Assembly: GCF_025399195.1 (NCBI RefSeq)
Contig: NW_026252198.1
Span: forward strand, 1 to 23,365
Direction of reading: 5' to 3'
Source of the DNA: Umbelopsis ramanniana AG
Lineage: Eukaryota > Mucoromycota > Umbelopsidomycetes > Umbelopsidales > Umbelopsidaceae
DNA: 23,365 bases
The position numbers and the translations under genes were made by a program. This document shows, one piece after another, positions 19,590 to 23,365 of the stretch. Position 1 is the first letter of the stretch, and each line of letters begins with the position of its first letter. Under the pieces are notes generated by a model, which searched no databases, was not told the DNA's origin, and was given only the letters and a program-made list of their open reading frames with translations.

Positions 19590-21021
19590 TCAGTAAAAGA
19601 TGGGTAAAGTAGACCATGTTAAATTCGTGCACCCTTTGCCGTTAGATAACACAGCTGCAAAATTTAGCTGAAACCATTAAAACAACAAAAAATGATAGTT
19701 TTCTATCACTACCATACCCACTTAACCGTCACCAAATGAAAGAAAAAGCCCAGTTGTGAACATGAGAAATAGACTTAACATCCGGATTTTTGTTAAGTAT
19801 GCGCTGCATGAGCATTTGGCAAGTTAACGCTCAAGAAGCTAGAGAAATATCTGCTGCAAGAAGTAGCGAACGTGTGCCCAAATCATGAAGGGAAATAGTT
19901 GAAGAGTGGGAGGCCGTTTTTCTCAAGCTGGAATTTGCTGTGAACTACGTGTTCAATGATGTGGTTGAAGGCTGTATTTTATAATACTGTTTTCATGCTT
20001 CTACATTGACGAACTTAGACGAACTTACTTTTCACTTCTCTCTCGCAGTATATCAAAGTCACAAAGTCATTGCTGCGGATTCTCATTTCCCAATTGGTTC
20101 TAATTATTCTCAATTCTTGAACCTTGTATTCTCTTCACGTAGCTGTTTTGTAATAGCGGCTACCGTACCGGTGGTATAGTGTTTACAGGCCCTTTTTTCC
20201 CCCCTAAATAGGGTTGTGATGATGGTTTACTCTACTGCCCTTATCTAGGGACGATTGAATGAAAGCTTGAAAAGCAATAGAGCAAAGCATTATCGATTGT
20301 AATAATTATGAACTTAGATTTTTCGTCTGACGAGAGGGAGGCATCAGGTTGGAGATATTAAATAATAGTACTTAACTTGAAAGAAAACATACTATGTATT
20401 TTTGCGATGAGTGACAAATTCTGAACATAGCATTTGACAATTGAGATATTTCGAATGGGGTAAGGATTTATAGACCCTTTTGGAAAGGTAAGGTTAATGG
20501 ACTGATGTGAACAATAGTGCCTTAAAATATCTCAGCTCCTAGCTGCGATACGGTTGAAAGTGCAGCGAGTTACACTGAGATGAAAAGACCCCCTGTCGTG
20601 AGGAAGCTGCACAATGCGGAATAGGTCATATATTGTAAAACTGGTCGCAAGCCTAAACAGTTTGCGCTTTCCAGTTGTCAGATTCATTACAGTCTAAGCT
20701 ACGACGTTAAATTATTAAAGAAAAGTACATTTTATCAATGGACGGACAAAAAGACAGCATCATCAAGTTACATGGATGTAAACCTTTAATCCGTCATTAC
20801 AACCTGTCAACTGAGCATCATTGTTACCCACTAACACAACACAAGTATAAGACCACCTAAAGAAATCGGCTCAAATAGAAGACATGGAGTTAGCTATTTG
20901 CATAATTCAATCCAAAATTTTTAATAAATGTGGAAAGGGTAACATTTGATACCTGCAGCATGAGAAATATCAGGGGTATTAAAATCACTATTATGCGCAA
21001 GCAAACTTTCAGTACCACTTG
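19590..21021. other. 1.4-kb intergenic region without a supported gene
   Basis: Neither strand offers an open frame of note or an exon chain. A homopolymer-rich spot (TTTTTTCCCCCC near 20194-20205) is the only compositional oddity. It presumably holds the 3' end of the P450 transcript and the upstream control region of the secreted-protein gene. Confidence 0.45.
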
Positions 21022-21027
21022 TATAAA
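21022..21027 (+). promoter_or_regulatory. TATA box of the secreted-protein gene
   Basis: TATAAA lies in the context GTATAAAAGT, 58 bases before the ATG at 21080. Confidence 0.6.
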
Positions 21028-21079
21028 AGTTCAGTCTTTACGATAGGTGTCTCAGCATTCACTCTAACGTATCTTGACA

Positions 21080-21610
21080 ATGCGCTCAGTCATCCCCATT
21101 CTGATCTGCTGCTTGTATGCACTAAGCGCTGTTGACGCTTCTGCCTTCTCAAAGGGAGAAAATGCTGAAGTACAGCAAGGTAATGCCAAGGTTGCCGAGC
21201 CTCAAAACTTTTGGTCTGATGACAAGGGTGACGACGATGAAAAGGATGACAAGGATGATCACCATGATAAGCACAGCGGCGATGAATGTGCTTCCCGTTC
21301 GGTTTCCATCTTGCTTGGAACTAGCACTTTTTCCATTCCCTGCATGGGAGCCGGCTCTATCGTTGATCTTAATGGCCTTCTTGCAGCTGCCTTTCCTTCA
21401 CTTGTTCCCTCTCCTATGCCTTCGTCTGTTGATCCCAGCTCTGTTGCCCCTAGCTCTGCTGTCGATTCTTCATCTGCAAGCTCCGCCACTACCACCACTG
21501 ATACCACCACTACCACCACCGATACCACCACTACTACCACCGATACTACCACTACCACTACTGCCACAACCACTACCAGCGATGACATTTCTCCTCCTCC
21601 AGGATACTAA
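21080..21610 (+). CDS. Small secreted acidic, Ser/Thr-rich protein
   Basis: Single exon, 176 residues, starting at the first ATG after a TATA box. Residues 1-20 form a classic signal peptide (MRSVIPILICCLYALSAVDA). The mature part begins with a short polar segment, then an Asp/Lys/His-rich acidic stretch (47-65, DDKGDDDEKDDKDDHHDKH) that could bind divalent metal ions. Next comes a Cys70-to-Cys88 segment able to form one disulfide. A Pro/Ser-rich region follows, then residues 137-166, which are almost pure Thr with Asp at every seventh position (TTTTTTD), a likely heavily O-mannosylated stalk. There is no hydrophobic C-terminus, so no GPI anchor. No family is recognised; a cell-wall-associated or released glycoprotein is the best guess. 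The antisense frame over this gene is a low-complexity shadow. Confidence 0.82.
   Translation: MRSVIPILICCLYALSAVDASAFSKGENAEVQQGNAKVAEPQNFWSDDKGDDDEKDDKDDHHDKHSGDECASRSVSILLGTSTFSIPCMGAGSIVDLNGLLAAAFPSLVPSPMPSSVDPSSVAPSSAVDSSSASSATTTTDTTTTTTDTTTTTTDTTTTTTATTTTSDDISPPPGY
21488..21577 (+). repeat. In-frame 21-bp tandem repeat coding TTTTTTD
   Basis: ACC/ACT codons alternate with a GAT every seven codons, giving about three in-frame copies of a 21-bp unit flanked by partial copies. The Thr codons vary between copies (ACC, ACT, ACA), so the array is not brand new. Confidence 0.8.
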
Positions 21611-23365
21611 TCTCCCAAATCGCGCAAAACCTCGTTACCGTAAAGAACACCACTTGAACGACATGCAGAGACACCTTCAGAGTAACAAGTACATCTCCAT
21701 AGTAATGAAACATCATAACAGAACTATCAATGAACCAAATAAAAACTGTCTTGCTGTTAAGGTAACAACGCGATAAGAATACTCTTACCTTGATGAGTAT
21801 CACTATGGGAAAGTATATACACATCATACAGAAAAAATAAAAATATCCCATTCTTTATATAACTTTTTAATTACTCCCATATCATTCTTTTGGCTTTGCT
21901 TATAAGAAACAAGCCCTGGAAAGGCTATTTGAGAAAGACCGCGAGTTCCGAATTGGCGACCGCCAATTGGTGGTAATAGCTGCCGCAGCTCCATCTGATA
22001 AGACCTGTGGCGAGGTCGAAACCCCATATTTTAATTTTCGCCTCTCCTATGGAAAATGAGATATCATTACTGTTAAATAATCTAATTCTTTAATATCATT
22101 GCTTTTCAAATGTAGTACAGGGCAATGTACTTTAGTAAAGCCATCCCGTTGTAGACTAATATATATAACACCATGAAATCATGAAGCTGTACTTGAGCGT
22201 TATCACATTATCAATAAGCAATGCAATATTTGATTGCTATTGTAACACCGTTGGCATTACTCACTCTTCAAAGGTAACCAGTATATTGCTCACTTTATTT
22301 GGTGATTGATGTGCTCTAGTGACATCTACTGAACTACTTTCTGGAGTCAAAAATTTGCGTTGTCGCTGTGCGATTTCTTTTTTTTTTTTCTTCCACAGAG
22401 CTAACTTTACCGTTCGTAGGTCATTCGCATGCTATGGTTTTTTTTTCAATTTTATGTTGAGCTCCATGCTCAACAGAAAGGAAATGGCACTTGGACACAA
22501 ATGAGTTGGCTCCCTAACATGTAGCACTGGTGCTAAAGGCAGTATAAGAACTAAGCTTATCAAAAATATGAAGCCAGGCCAGAAAAAAATAATAAAGCAG
22601 AAGTCGCCGAGAAAGATCGATTGTTTTCAGTTTTACGAAGCAACGTTAAATTATGACCATAGAAAGGATCGCACAAGTGAATACTATCCTCGTTTTGCTG
22701 CATGTATGCGCTTGAGTATTTTCAACATTGCTACTGATCTGGTAATTAGGTATTCTGATAGTACTCACCAATAACTTTAACCCTACCATGCTCCTTTATT
22801 TTTTATTATGTTTTGTATGTGGCAGCAACAATGTGAATAATTCCCATGCTGAAGAAGACAAATTCAGAAGGTAGAATGCTTTATTGATGAAGAAGGAAAA
22901 GTACAGAGCCGCTCAAGTTTGATCAATCTGAATATTAGATCCATCTGAATATTCATGATGTTTCCTTTTATTCCAACTATCGCTAGAATACTACATCAAA
23001 CGACGGTGAATATATACTGACTTCCAACTTCGTTTGTCTATGTTCCCATTTGCGCTCTGTCAAGGCTGATAAAGTAACTCACTGATAGCCTAGTCATTTT
23101 TGCATAAACTGCCTTTTGTTGGAAAGTAAATTGATCGATCCATAGGAGGCAGTCACGCGTCCAGCACTGAATTGCTTAAGACGTGTAAATAAGCGCCATT
23201 TCCGAATACTAGATAGAGGTAGTCCGATAGATAGAGTCAGAGAGTTTGCCAAGGTCTTAACACAGAGGAACCATAGTACCATACAGAAGTAAGTAATCAT
23301 ATTAGTCAGTCAGTCAGGGATTACTGGTTTCAGAGGTAGTTATGTGCCAAAAGTCAGAGGAATTC
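21611..23365. other. Right-hand flank, no supported gene
   Basis: It contains a short palindrome (AATTGGCG, two bases, CGCCAATT at 21951-21968), a 12-T run at 22378-22389, and small open frames at 22568-22774 (+) and 23094-23300 (-) with no firm domain. The first of these reads QKSPRKIDCFQFYEATL, faintly like the start of a FAR1/MULE DNA-binding domain. The extreme right end has AGTC-rich repeats (AGTCAGTCAGTCAG near 23308-23318). Confidence 0.4.

Noticed and set aside
20160-20215. TGGTATAGTG string resembling a tRNA A box
   Set aside because: No matching B box (GGTTCGA-type) or acceptor stem at the right distance.
21259-21588. Antisense open frame with long Val runs
   Set aside because: It is the reverse complement of the Thr repeat of the secreted protein; low complexity keeps it open.
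21132-21776. Overlapping 214-codon plus-strand frame over the secreted-protein gene
   Set aside because: It is rich in Leu/Pro from the shifted repeat and lacks a signal peptide or domain; the other frame has a start, signal peptide and TATA box.
22000-22030. GGCGAGGTCGAAACCCC resembling a tRNA T-arm
   Set aside because: No A box, anticodon stem or paired acceptor ends on either strand.
22378-22389. Run of 12 T followed by CTTCCACAG, like an intron 3' end
   Set aside because: No coding exon could be recognised on either side.
23360-23365. Window ends exactly in GAATTC
   Set aside because: Could be a cloning or window-cut coincidence; no biological meaning can be drawn.

Overview
The window looks like nuclear DNA of an early-diverging fungus, most likely a Mucoromycota. 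The intact genes carry many short (about 50-76 nt) GT-AG introns in AT-rich surroundings, there is a Zn2Cys6 regulator with a fungal_trans-type region, and the P450 resembles those of Mucorales. No species is claimed.

Layout. 1-~735: degenerate minisatellite-like repeats. ~740-3100: no convincing gene. 3105-4260 (-): a decayed gene broken by an internal stop and several frameshifts, ending in a membrane tail. 4420-5696 (+): six-exon arsenite methyltransferase (AS3MT/ArsM type), with one apparent GC-AG intron. 5934-8570 (+): five-exon Zn2Cys6 transcription factor starting only 237 bp downstream. ~8985-9910: debris, namely an endonuclease fragment of a LINE-type retrotransposon followed by a second broken coding-like stretch. 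10714-11805 (-): intronless zinc-lacking medium-chain reductase (trans-enoyl-reductase-like). 12113-12656 (+): three-exon small cupin, divergent from the reductase. Their shared 307-bp promoter has a perfect 18-bp palindrome exactly midway between two TATA boxes. 12657-16900: long gene-poor stretch with broken coding-like fragments. 16915-17394: promoter region rich in CGG/CCG and GATCCG elements and inverted repeats. 17454-19589 (+): nine-exon cytochrome P450. 19590-21021: apparently empty. 21080-21610 (+): small secreted protein, acidic then Ser/Thr-rich. 21611-23365: no supported gene.

How the genes may work together. The methyltransferase and adjacent regulator could form an arsenic-response pair. 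The reductase, cupin and P450 are oxidoreductase/metal-binding types often found in specialised-metabolite or detoxification loci, but no backbone synthase (PKS, NRPS, terpene cyclase) is present, so a biosynthetic cluster is not shown. The most concrete shared theme is regulatory: symmetric GC-rich sites of the kind Zn2Cys6 proteins bind lie in the reductase/cupin promoter and upstream of the P450, and a Zn2Cys6 gene is nearby. That link is inference. All exon borders were worked out by hand from reading frame and splice consensus.
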